A stretch of DNA of 64,000 nt, from contig JACKDR010000001.1 in assembly GCA_020633495.1 (NCBI GenBank), positions 434,001 to 498,000 of the forward strand, in the 5' to 3' direction. The notes beneath the pieces are model-generated. The model ran no database searches and had not been told where the DNA came from. It worked only from the letters and a program-made list of their open reading frames with translations. The stretch's first letter is position 1. Each line of letters opens with the position of its first letter. This DNA is from Kofleriaceae bacterium (GTDB lineage Bacteria > Myxococcota_A > Polyangia > Haliangiales > Haliangiaceae). The translations under genes and the position numbers were made by a program. Shown here one piece after another: positions 19,826-27,361 of this stretch.

Positions 19826-21294
19826 ACCGCCGCCACCCCGCCGCCGCGCCGGCCGCCCTGCCCGGGCTCGCCGCCGCCGTCACGATCGCCGTCGCCGCCA
19901 CCACCGGCGCCGCCGGGTCGGGGTGCGCCGACGGCGTCCCGACGCCGCGCGCCGGCGCGCCGGTCGTGATCGTCGACCAGCCGAGCCCGGTGGTCGCCGC
20001 CGCCGGGGTCGCGCCGCCGGTGACGCTCGAGGACCCGGCCGGGGCGCTGGCGCCGCTGTACCGAGCGCTGGGCGCCGCCGAGCGCGGCGACGACGGCGCC
20101 CGCGTCGCGATCGTCCAGTTCGGCGACTCGCACACCGCCGGCGACCGGCTCACCGGCGAGCTGCGCGCGGTGCTGCAGCAGCGCTTCGGCGACGCCGGCC
20201 GCGGCTTCCTGCTCACCGGCCGCCCCAAGATCCGCCACTACGACATCGTCGACGCCCGCTACGGCACCGACGGCGCCTGGACCTCGGACCAGGGCGGCCG
20301 CCACGGCACCGAGGAGCCGTACGGGCTCGGCGGGGTCCGGTCGTACGCGAAGAAGAAGTCGGCGGTGGCCTGGGTCGGCACCTGCGCCGACTGTCCCACC
20401 GGCCAGGCGGTGTCGCGCTTCGAGATCTTCCTGTGGCGCCAGCCCGGCGGCGGCACCCTCGAGGCCCGGGTCGACGACGGCCCGTGGACCCGGATCTCGA
20501 CCGCGCTGGCGGGCGACCAGGGCGACGTCGCCATCCCGGACTACGAGGTCATCGAGGTGCCCGACGGCGACCACCGGCTGTCGCTGCGGCCGCGCGGCGA
20601 CAAGGAAGTCGACGTCTTCGGGGTCGCGCTGGAGCGTGCCCGCCCGGGCGTGGTGGTCGACGGCCTCGGCATCGTCGGCCTGCAGATGTCGCACCTGTGG
20701 CGGTGGGACTGGACCGTGATCGGGCCGCAGCTGGCCCACCGCGCGCCCGCGCTGGTCGTGCTGCAGTACGGCACCAACGAGGTCGACGACAGCGACCTCG
20801 ACCTCGACACCTTCGTGGCCCGCTACACCGAGCTGATCGGCCGCATCCGGAGCGCCGCTCCCGACGCCGCCATCCTGATGCTGGGGCCGCCCGACATGGC
20901 GACGCGCCTGCTCGGGCGCCGCTGCGACAAGCCGGCGAAGAAGCAGACGAAGTCGCGTCACGGCCGGCGCAAGGCGCCGCCGCCGGCGCCCGTCGGGCCC
21001 GCCGCCGAGCCGCCCGAGGGCTGCCGGTGGAAGACCCCGACCCAGCTGCTCGACATCATCGACGCCGAGCGCCGGGTCGCCCGCGCCACCGGCGTCGCGT
21101 TCTTCGACAGCTTCGCGGCGATGGGCGGCGCCGACCTGATCGACGGCTGGGTCCACGCCGAGCCCGCGCTGGCCTACAAGGATCACGTTCACTTCACGAC
21201 CCGCGGGTACACGTGGTGGGCCGATCTGCTGCTGGAAGATTTGATGCGCGGATACGCGGCATGGCAGAAAGAGTCGGCTGCCGCGCGGCGTTGA
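19822..21294 (+). CDS. SGNH/GDSL hydrolase-like lipoprotein (2)
   Basis: A 490-residue paralogue of the preceding protein. The likely start is TTG at 19822, overlapping the previous stop (TTGA) with AGGAG just upstream. This start gives a signal peptide ending in a lipobox at Cys35, whereas no downstream in-frame start would. The SGNH domain has QFGDSHTAG (Ser103), a YGTNE motif and DHVHFTTRGY as Asp-x-x-His. Both paralogues share an AVSRFE segment in the inserted beta domain. A Lys/Arg-rich insertion (KKQTKSRHGRRK) precedes the last third. Coupling to the neighbours suggests that the two SGNH proteins work as a pair with the MBOAT protein (inference). Confidence 0.78.
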   Translation: MNRRHPAAAPAALPGLAAAVTIAVAATTGAAGSGCADGVPTPRAGAPVVIVDQPSPVVAAAGVAPPVTLEDPAGALAPLYRALGAAERGDDGARVAIVQFGDSHTAGDRLTGELRAVLQQRFGDAGRGFLLTGRPKIRHYDIVDARYGTDGAWTSDQGGRHGTEEPYGLGGVRSYAKKKSAVAWVGTCADCPTGQAVSRFEIFLWRQPGGGTLEARVDDGPWTRISTALAGDQGDVAIPDYEVIEVPDGDHRLSLRPRGDKEVDVFGVALERARPGVVVDGLGIVGLQMSHLWRWDWTVIGPQLAHRAPALVVLQYGTNEVDDSDLDLDTFVARYTELIGRIRSAAPDAAILMLGPPDMATRLLGRRCDKPAKKQTKSRHGRRKAPPPAPVGPAAEPPEGCRWKTPTQLLDIIDAERRVARATGVAFFDSFAAMGGADLIDGWVHAEPALAYKDHVHFTTRGYTWWADLLLEDLMRGYAAWQKESAAARR

Positions 21295-21319
21295 GCGCGG
21301 GTAGCCACCCGCTCGCCCG

Positions 21320-23692
21320 GTGACCTTCTCCAGCGCCGACTACCCGCTGTTCCTCATCGCCGTCTTCGCCGTGTACGCGCTCACCCGCGCCGGCGGACGG
21401 ACGGGCGTCGTCGCGCGCATGGTCACGCTGGTCCTGCTCGGCGACCTGCTCTACCTGCTGCTGACCAAGGACGTCGGCACGCTGTGGGACCCGCTGGGCA
21501 GCGCCGCGTTCGGTGCGATCGCGCGGGAGCACGACGTGGCGCCGTGGTGGCACCTCGGCGTCGGCGCCGCGGTCCTGGCCGGCGCGCTGTGGACCGGGTG
21601 GCGCCACGGCGCCGCGCTCGGCGCGCCGCGCGGCCAGCGCGTGATCGGCCTGGCGACGCTGGGCGGGCTGATCGGCCTCGGCACCGCGGTGGTCGTGACC
21701 CACCAGTGCGGCGGCCTCGACGCGATGAGCGACGGGTTCGCGACCATCGGCCACCTGATCTTCCTGGCCGGCTGGGGCGTCGCGATCGGCGCCGCGCAGA
21801 CGCCGTCGGGCCGGCCGTTCGGCCGCGTCCTGGTGCTGCTGCTGGGCAGCTCGATCTTCTACCACGCGTGGGCGGCGGCCCAGCACGGCTGGTATCGCTA
21901 CCTGCTGCTGCTGCTGCTGGCGATCGTCGTCGGGGACTTCCTGCTGGCGCTGGCGATCGAGCGCACCGACGACCCGCGCCGGCGCAAGGCGCTGCTGCTG
22001 GTCAGCCTGCTGTCCAACCTCGGCGTCCTCGGCCTGTTCAAGTACTACGACTTCTTCACGATCGACGTGCTGCGCCTGCACGTGTCGCCGCTGCACCTGA
22101 TCCTGCCCGCCGGCATCTCGTTCCACACGTTCCAGTCGCTGTCGTACACGATCGACGTCTACAAGCGGCAGATCCCGGCGACCCGCTCGGTCACGCAGTT
22201 CGCCACCTTCGTGCTGTTCTTCCCGCAGCTGGTCGCCGGGCCGATCGTCCGCGCCCACCAGCTGCTGCCGCAGATGGACCGGCTGCCGCCGCTCGATCGG
22301 CGGCTCGCCGCCGACGGCCTGTTCCGGATCGTGATCGGCCTGTTCAAGAAGATCGCGCTCGCCGATCTGCTGGCCCACGTCATCGTCGATCGCGTCTTCG
22401 AGGCGCCGGGCCGATTCTCGGGGCTCGAGGTCCTGCTCGCGGTCTACGGCTACGCCTTCCAGATCTACCTCGACTTCTCGGCGTACTCCGACATCGCGAT
22501 CGGCTCGGCGCAGCTGCTGGGCTTCGAGTTCCCCGAGAACTTCCAGACCCCGTACCGCTCGGCCAACCTGCAGGAGTTCTGGCGCCGCTGGCACATGACG
22601 CTGTCGAGCTGGCTGCGCGACTACCTGTACATCCCGCTCGGCGGCGGCCGCGGCGGCGCCTGGCTGACCTACCGCAACCTGACGATCACGATGCTGCTCG
22701 GCGGCCTGTGGCACGGCGCGAGCTGGACCTTCGTCACCTGGGGCGCGCTGCACGGCCTCGGCCTCGCGGTGACGCGCGCGTTCCAGCGCCGCGCCGACGC
22801 CGGCGCGCCGATGGGGCCGTGGCTGGCGCGCGCGCTCGCGCTGGCCAGCGCCGGCGCGTCCATCCACGTCACGGCGCTGACCGATCACGGCGTCGTGTTC
22901 CACATGATGCTGGCGTGGGGCTACACCGCGCCGCTGTGGGCGGCGGCGACGGCGTGGCTGACCCGCGGCACCGAGCCCGCGGAGGCGTGGGCCCCGGCGG
23001 AGCGCGCGCCGCGGGCGCGCGGCGCCGTCACGACGCGCGCGGCACGCCCGGCGCCGAAGACGAGCCGCAAGAAGAAGGCGCGGCGCAAGCGGCGCCACCG
23101 CCGCCAGGGCGGCGGCGTCAGCCTGCCGCGGGCGGTCGCGCTCGAGCCGGCGACGTCGTCGGGGCGCCAGCGCGGCGAGGTGGTCGAGCTGCTGCGCTGG
23201 CTGAGCGTCGGCCTCGCCGCCGCCGGGGTGTGGGCGTTCCTCGACGCCCAGCCGCTGACGATCGCGCTCGCGATGTCGAGCGCCGGCGTCGCGGTGATCG
23301 CCGACGTGCTCGAGCGCGGCGCGTCGGACGCGTTCGCGCGCCGGTGGGCGCGGTGGGCGGCGCGGCGGGCGCTCGCGATGGTGCTGACGTTCCACTACGT
23401 CTGCTTCGCGTGGGTGTTCTTCCGCGCCACCAGCTTCGCGCAGGCGGCGACGGTGCTGGGCCGGATCGCGAGCGGCTCGACGGACACGCGCAGCCTGCTG
23501 CCGCAGGTGTCGATCGCGCTGATCGTGGCGGTGCTGGCCCACCTGTTCGCGCCGCGCACCTACCGGTGGGCGCGCGACGGCTGGAGCCGGCTGCCGACCT
23601 GGGCGCAGGGCGCGGCGATGGTCGCGGCGGCGCTGGCCCTGCGGCGGCTGGCCTCGAACGACGCCCCGCAGTTCATCTACTTCCAGTTCTAG
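21320..23692 (+). CDS. MBOAT family O-acyltransferase (AlgI/DltB-like)
   Basis: A 790-residue polytopic membrane protein starting at GTG 25 bp after the second SGNH gene. The central MBOAT core is clear: LGLFKYYDFF, PAGISFHTFQSLSYTIDVY, FATFVLFFPQLVAGPI, YLDFSAYSDIAIG, FWRRWHMTLSSWLRDYLY and GGLWHGASWTFVTWGALHG with the catalytic His465. MBOAT enzymes pass acyl groups across the membrane to extracytoplasmic SGNH partners. It is longer than AlgI (about 500 residues): there are extra N-terminal helices and, after the core, a highly basic cytoplasmic loop (KKKARRKRRHRR) before three more helices. With the two SGNH genes it forms a surface-polymer acylation module. Confidence 0.92.
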   Translation: MTFSSADYPLFLIAVFAVYALTRAGGRTGVVARMVTLVLLGDLLYLLLTKDVGTLWDPLGSAAFGAIAREHDVAPWWHLGVGAAVLAGALWTGWRHGAALGAPRGQRVIGLATLGGLIGLGTAVVVTHQCGGLDAMSDGFATIGHLIFLAGWGVAIGAAQTPSGRPFGRVLVLLLGSSIFYHAWAAAQHGWYRYLLLLLLAIVVGDFLLALAIERTDDPRRRKALLLVSLLSNLGVLGLFKYYDFFTIDVLRLHVSPLHLILPAGISFHTFQSLSYTIDVYKRQIPATRSVTQFATFVLFFPQLVAGPIVRAHQLLPQMDRLPPLDRRLAADGLFRIVIGLFKKIALADLLAHVIVDRVFEAPGRFSGLEVLLAVYGYAFQIYLDFSAYSDIAIGSAQLLGFEFPENFQTPYRSANLQEFWRRWHMTLSSWLRDYLYIPLGGGRGGAWLTYRNLTITMLLGGLWHGASWTFVTWGALHGLGLAVTRAFQRRADAGAPMGPWLARALALASAGASIHVTALTDHGVVFHMMLAWGYTAPLWAAATAWLTRGTEPAEAWAPAERAPRARGAVTTRAARPAPKTSRKKKARRKRRHRRQGGGVSLPRAVALEPATSSGRQRGEVVELLRWLSVGLAAAGVWAFLDAQPLTIALAMSSAGVAVIADVLERGASDAFARRWARWAARRALAMVLTFHYVCFAWVFFRATSFAQAATVLGRIASGSTDTRSLLPQVSIALIVAVLAHLFAPRTYRWARDGWSRLPTWAQGAAMVAAALALRRLASNDAPQFIYFQF

Positions 23693-23735
23693 CGGGCCGC
23701 CGAGGCACGCCGCGCAGCGGCGTCGGTCTGCTCCC

Positions 23736-23903
23736 GTGCCCGTGCCCGATCTGGGTCCCGTGCCCGTGCCCGTGCCCGTGCCCGATCTGGGTCCCGTGCC
23801 CGTGCCCGTGCCCGTGCCCGATCTGGGTCCCGTGCCCGTGCCCGTGCCCGTGCCCGATCTGGGTCCCGTGCCCGTGCCCGTGCCCGTGCCCGATCCGGGC
23901 TCC
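23736..23903 (+). repeat. intergenic tandem repeat, 36-bp unit built from GTGCCC hexamers
   Basis: A short 24-bp first unit (23736-23759) is followed by four 36-bp units starting at 23760, 23796, 23832 and 23868. Each is four GTGCCC hexamers plus GATCTGGGTCCC; the last has GATCCGGGCTCC. It fills most of the gap between the converging MBOAT gene and the 3D-domain lipoprotein gene. No unique spacers are present. Confidence 0.95.
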
Positions 23904-23924
23904 GGGTCTCCCCGGCGCCGCCGC

Positions 23925-24836
23925 TTACATCGCGTTGCGGTACGCGCGCTGGACCTTGCCGTCCTTGCGCTCGCACCAGCCCTTGCCGTCGAACACCTGG
24001 ACCCGCTTGAGGTGGTGCCGGTGGTCGAGCAGGTTCGAGTACACCTTCTTGGCCACGAAGAAGTCGATGTCGCGGCCCTTGATGCCGCCGCCGCGGTCCT
24101 CGGCGACGACGCAGCCGTCGTGGACCCAGCCGCCCCACGGCGCGTGCCCGGGCATCTGCATGCCGTCGAGGATGGGCACGTACAAGAGGCTCCCCAGCGG
24201 CACGACGTCGGTGTCGACCGCGACCGAGCGGAACGGCGACAGCTTGCCGGCCGGGCCCATCGCCCACGCCTTGCCGATCTCGAAGTAGCAGGGCGAGTTG
24301 GGGCAGCGGCACGAGCCGCTGGTGTTGATCACGCGGCCGTCGCGCAGCTTGCCGGTGCCCTGGATGTCGAGCTGGGCCTCGAAGCCGGGATCGACCATCG
24401 CGATGGGGTGGCTGCAGTCCTTGCGGTGGTACAGCGGCACCGCGCGGCGGCGCGGCGTGGCCGCCGGGGTGGCGCCGGCGGTGGCGTCGTCGGCCGCGTC
24501 GACGCCGTCGTCGGCGCCGTCGTCACTGTCCGGTTCGCCGGACGAAACGTCCGGAGCGCCGGACGAGGCGTTGTCGTTGGCCGCGGCCGGCTCGACCGGG
24601 GGGTAGTCCCGCTCGGCGGCCACGTAGTACATCGTGAAGTGGAAGGCGCCGAGCGGCAGGCCCAGCTCCTGCACGGGCGGGTGCGGCAACGGCGCGCGGG
24701 GCGGCGCGGTCGCCACCACCGGCGCGACCTGGGCGTCGAGCGGGATCGCCGAGGACGCCTCGCAGGCGGTCAGCAATCCGGCGGTGCAGAGGGCCGCCGC
24801 GGTCGCGGATCGGCCCCACCGGGCGATGTACAGCAT
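23925..24836 (-). CDS. 3D-domain lipoprotein (MltA-like double-psi barrel)
   Basis: A 303-residue lipoprotein with lipobox LLTAC (Cys25). A disordered Asp/Ser/Ala linker covers about 85-130. The C-terminal 3D domain has VAVDTDVVPLGS (about 205-216, Asp208/Asp210) and VAEDRGGGIKGRDIDFF (about 244-260), the conserved aspartates of the family shared with MltA and resuscitation/stationary-phase factors. Such domains cut or bind peptidoglycan glycan strands. Four cysteines (CRCPNSPC and neighbours) suggest disulfides. It stands alone between a repeat block and a 400-bp promoter region. A role in wall remodelling is inferred from the domain only. Confidence 0.8.
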   Translation of the reverse strand: MLYIARWGRSATAAALCTAGLLTACEASSAIPLDAQVAPVVATAPPRAPLPHPPVQELGLPLGAFHFTMYYVAAERDYPPVEPAAANDNASSGAPDVSSGEPDSDDGADDGVDAADDATAGATPAATPRRRAVPLYHRKDCSHPIAMVDPGFEAQLDIQGTGKLRDGRVINTSGSCRCPNSPCYFEIGKAWAMGPAGKLSPFRSVAVDTDVVPLGSLLYVPILDGMQMPGHAPWGGWVHDGCVVAEDRGGGIKGRDIDFFVAKKVYSNLLDHRHHLKRVQVFDGKGWCERKDGKVQRAYRNAM

Positions 24837-25242
24837 AGTCGACCTCGTAACTCAGCGTTGCTTTGCGGATGTCCGAGCACAAATAACGGTCCGTCGGAGG
24901 ACCGCATCAGGGCGAGGGCAGCCGACGGTGCAGCGAGCTACACGGTCGGAGAGGAGCCCAGTCTAGCGACGCCGCCGCCGCGCGCACCTGGTGCGCCCAC
25001 AAAACTTTCGTGGCACCCCTTACAGTCCTGCCAGGATTGGCACGCTTGGCACGTCTCTTTCGACGATCTCAGAGGACGATTCCGCTTCGGCGGCCGCGGC
25101 GATCGGACCTTCTCCGAGCCCGCGATGGTTGGTGCTCCACCGACCCGTGCCCGCGCCGCCGCGTCGTGCCGGGTCTTGCCACGCGCCGCGGCCGCGACGG
25201 CGCGTTCCCCCGCGGTGCTACGCTCGACGCCGGTCTCCGACG
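24837..25242. other. 406-bp divergent intergenic region
   Basis: Lies between the 3D lipoprotein (minus) and the ATC-hydrolase-like gene (plus). It is less GC-rich than average. It contains a direct repeat of TTGGCACG (25037-25044 and 25046-25053) and, starting in the second copy, TGGCACG-TCTC-TTTCG, which resembles a sigma54 -24 element with an imperfect -12 (G replaced by T). A TACGCT box at 25219-25224 lies 18 nt before the ATG. Short open frames here have no coding character. Confidence 0.4.
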
Positions 25243-25869
25243 ATGATCACCCCCGCGCCGCCCGCCGCCACCGATCGTGCGATCTCGATCGCCGCGCGAC
25301 GCGGCAGCGTCGCGGGCGCGCGCGCCGTGCTGCGCGCGCTGCGCGATCGCCTCGGCGCGATCACGACGGCGCGCGTGCTGCTGCGGGTCGCGCGCGATCG
25401 CGTCCGCGGCGAGCCGCTACGCGCGCTGCCGCCGCCGCGCGACGACCGCGAGCGACGCTCGCGCGCCCAGCTGCGCGACGTCGTCCTCCTCGATCGCGCG
25501 CTGCGCGCGGCCACCGACGACGCCACCGCGCTGGCGCTGTGTCGCGTCGCGGTCCACGCCGGCGGCGTCGCGTTCCTCGACGCGATGCTGCCCGCGACCG
25601 ACCTCGCGGCGCGCGCCGCCGAGGTCGCCGGCTGGTTCTTCAACGCCACCGGCACGGTGAGCCAGGTCGACGACGAGCTGCGCTTCGACGTCACCGCCTG
25701 CGACTTCGCGCGCCTGCTGCCGCGGCTCGGCGCCGGCCACCTCGCGCCGCTGTTCTGCGAGGTCGATCGGATCTACTTCGACGAGCCGCGCCGCGGCGTC
25801 CTGCTGCGGCGCAGCCGCACGCTCGCCACCGGCGGCGACGGCTGCGACTTCCGGTTCCGCGCCCGCTGA
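25243..25869 (+). CDS. L-2-amino-thiazoline-4-carboxylic acid hydrolase-like protein
   Basis: A 208-residue protein. Its C-terminal half resembles the ATC-hydrolase family: FDVTACDFARLLPRLG (about 145-160), LFCEVDRIYF with a paired Cys and Asp, and the ending RTLATGGDGCDFRFR, where the family has a G-D-x-x-CdF signature. The named family reaction opens a thiazoline ring in a cysteine-synthesis route, but most homologues have unknown substrates. The N-terminal 70 residues are Arg-rich and helical. The start is placed at the first ATG after TACGCT; the frame is open further upstream without support. The gene converges with the CBS-domain gene, 13 bp away. Confidence 0.6.
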   Translation: MITPAPPAATDRAISIAARRGSVAGARAVLRALRDRLGAITTARVLLRVARDRVRGEPLRALPPPRDDRERRSRAQLRDVVLLDRALRAATDDATALALCRVAVHAGGVAFLDAMLPATDLAARAAEVAGWFFNATGTVSQVDDELRFDVTACDFARLLPRLGAGHLAPLFCEVDRIYFDEPRRGVLLRRSRTLATGGDGCDFRFRAR

Positions 25870-25882
25870 TCGCGGCGCGCCG

Positions 25883-26707
25883 CTACGCCGCCGGCGCCGC
25901 GGCGTCGAACTCGCCGGCGACGACGCGCGCGAAGTCGAGGCCGCTGACGATGCCGATCGCCTCGCGATCGCGGCACGCGACGATCCGGCGGACGTCGAGG
26001 CGCGCGACCTGCGCGGCGGCGCGGTGGATCCGGGTGTCGCTGGGCAGGCAGATGATCGCGGGCTCGAACAGATCGTCGATCGGCGTGGCGCGCGGCAGGT
26101 CGCGCGACGCCAGCGCCTCGATCTGGGTGAAGACGCCGACCGGCAGGTCGCCGTCGACGACCACCAGCGCGGTGACCTGGGCCTTGTCGAGCCGCTCGAT
26201 CGCGACCCCGATGGGCTGCTCGGCGCGCACCGACACGATCGGCGTCGTCATGATCTCGGACACCGGCCGATCGACGCGCGCGTCGCGCACGACCGCGGTC
26301 AGGTCCTGGGTCGTGATGATGCCGATCAGCCGGCCGGCGTCGTCGACGACGCACAGCCGGTGGATGTGGTGCTGCCGCATCAGCTTGGCCGCCTCGACCA
26401 GCGGCGCGTGCGGCGCGATGCACACCGGCTGCTTGGTCATGACGTCGCCGGCGAGCAGCTCCGGTAGGCGCAGCGCGACGCCGCCGCGATGGTTGCCGGC
26501 GCGCAGCCGCCCGCTGTGGACCAGGTCCGAGCGCGAGATGACGCCCAGCGGCGTGTTCCAGGCGTCGACCACGGGGACGCCGGAGATGCGGCGCTCGTCG
26601 AGCCGCCGCGCCACCTCGGCGAGCGTGGCCTCGGCGTGCACCACCTCGAGCTCGCGGGTCATGAAGTCGGAGACCGGGCTGTCGAACGGGACCATGCCCG
26701 GTGCCAT
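25883..26707 (-). CDS. quadruple CBS-domain protein
   Basis: A 274-residue protein made of four CBS motifs in two Bateman modules, with no catalytic or membrane domain. Motif entries are visible at DFMTRELEVVHAEATL (about 14-29), DVMTKQPVCIAPHAPL (about 88-103), EIMTTPIVSVRAEQPI (about 151-166) and DDLFEPAIICLPSDT (about 214-228). CBS pairs bind adenine nucleotides and act as energy or redox sensors, usually by regulating a partner. No obvious partner is adjacent. A second ATG four codons in is an alternative start, relevant to the sigma54-like site that abuts the first ATG. Confidence 0.85.
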   Translation of the reverse strand: MAPGMVPFDSPVSDFMTRELEVVHAEATLAEVARRLDERRISGVPVVDAWNTPLGVISRSDLVHSGRLRAGNHRGGVALRLPELLAGDVMTKQPVCIAPHAPLVEAAKLMRQHHIHRLCVVDDAGRLIGIITTQDLTAVVRDARVDRPVSEIMTTPIVSVRAEQPIGVAIERLDKAQVTALVVVDGDLPVGVFTQIEALASRDLPRATPIDDLFEPAIICLPSDTRIHRAAAQVARLDVRRIVACRDREAIGIVSGLDFARVVAGEFDAAAPAA

Positions 26708-26723
26708 TGCACACCCCCTGCCA
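26708..26723 (-). promoter_or_regulatory. sigma54-like -24/-12 element abutting the CBS gene start
   Basis: On the minus strand the 16 bases directly before the ATG read TGGCAGGGGGTGTGCA. The -24 GG and -12 GC are correctly spaced; two of eleven conserved positions differ from TGGCAC-N5-TTGCA. A transcript from it would begin just before the second in-frame ATG of the CBS gene. Confidence 0.3.
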
Positions 26724-26834
26724 GGCCCGGGAGCGGTCCTCCGCGGGGGGCGTGACCGGCGTCGCGAAAGGCCTGCGCGGCCCCCCCAGCGCGGCGAAAC
26801 CCCTGCGCCGCGGCCGTCTGGCGTGCGCGGCGCG

Positions 26835-27188
26835 CTACGGGACGCCGGGGAAGGCGTCGACGTACTTGATCGTGAAGTCGGGGAACGCGTCGACCAGCTT
26901 GATCGTGAAGTCGGGGAACGCGTCGACCATGCGCCAGCGGCCGCACTCGTCGGGGAAGGCGTCGACCCGCTTGACCTGGAGGTCGGGGAACGCGTCGACG
27001 ACCTCGACCTCGAAGTCGGGGAACGCGTCGACGACCTTGACCCGCCCGGCCAGCTTCTTGCCCCCGATGGTGCAGTCGCGGCCGATCTTGCTCGCCAGCG
27101 GCGCGCCCGGCGCCGCCCGAGACGGCGCCGCCACGACCAGCGGCGCGACCACGATGGCGACGGCGAGCGCGGTGGCGGTGGGGTGCAT
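26835..27188 (-). CDS. small secreted VDAFPD-repeat protein
   Basis: A 117-residue protein with a signal peptide (cleavage near SRA-AP). The mature part begins DCTIGGKKLAGR and then consists almost wholly of six short repeats of the pattern [VIR]-[KEM]-x-VDAFPD, spaced 11-13 residues: VKVVDAFPDF, VEVVDAFPDL, VKRVDAFPDE, RMVDAFPDF, IKLVDAFPDF and IKYVDAFPGV. An ECGRW segment breaks the series after repeat 3. I recall similar FPD-repeat proteins in scattered Gram-negative bacteria, with no assigned function. The alternating pattern suggests one beta-strand per repeat (inference). The start is set by the signal peptide and by TAGGCT 7 nt upstream. Confidence 0.75.
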   Translation of the reverse strand: MHPTATALAVAIVVAPLVVAAPSRAAPGAPLASKIGRDCTIGGKKLAGRVKVVDAFPDFEVEVVDAFPDLQVKRVDAFPDECGRWRMVDAFPDFTIKLVDAFPDFTIKYVDAFPGVP

Positions 27189-27195
27189 GGCCGCG

Positions 27196-27224
27196 AGCCT
27201 AGCGCGGCGCCGCGGCGGGGTCAC
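27196..27224 (-). promoter_or_regulatory. candidate promoter of the VDAFPD-repeat gene
   Basis: On the minus strand GTGACC (27224-27219) and TAGGCT (27201-27196) are 17 nt apart, and the -10 box ends 7 nt before the ATG. This predicts an essentially leaderless transcript. Confidence 0.5.
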
Positions 27225-27314
27225 GGCGCCGGCCCCGGGCCCCGCCCCGGCCGTGGTCCTGCCCACATCCGGCCGGTCCGACCAGCGAACGCGAACCCAT
27301 CGTCACCTTTTTGC

Positions 27315-27343
27315 TTCAACCCCGTGAAATCGGGAAGTAGGCT
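27315..27343 (+). promoter_or_regulatory. candidate promoter of the hydrolase lipoprotein gene
   Basis: TTCAAC (27315-27320) and TAGGCT (27338-27343) are 17 nt apart. They are followed by a GGGAGGA ribosome-binding site (27351-27357) and a TTG start at 27362, so this gene has a short leader. Confidence 0.55.
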
Positions 27344-27361
27344 CGCCGCCGGGAGGAAGCC

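Noticed and set aside
23736..23903. 36-bp repeats as a CRISPR array or minisatellite gene
   Set aside because: Units are back to back and composed of hexamers; no spacer sequence and no coding sense on either strand.
25010..25246. 78-codon open frame in the divergent intergenic region
   Set aside because: Arg/Leu-rich translation, no start signal, no recognisable features; overlaps the probable promoter region.
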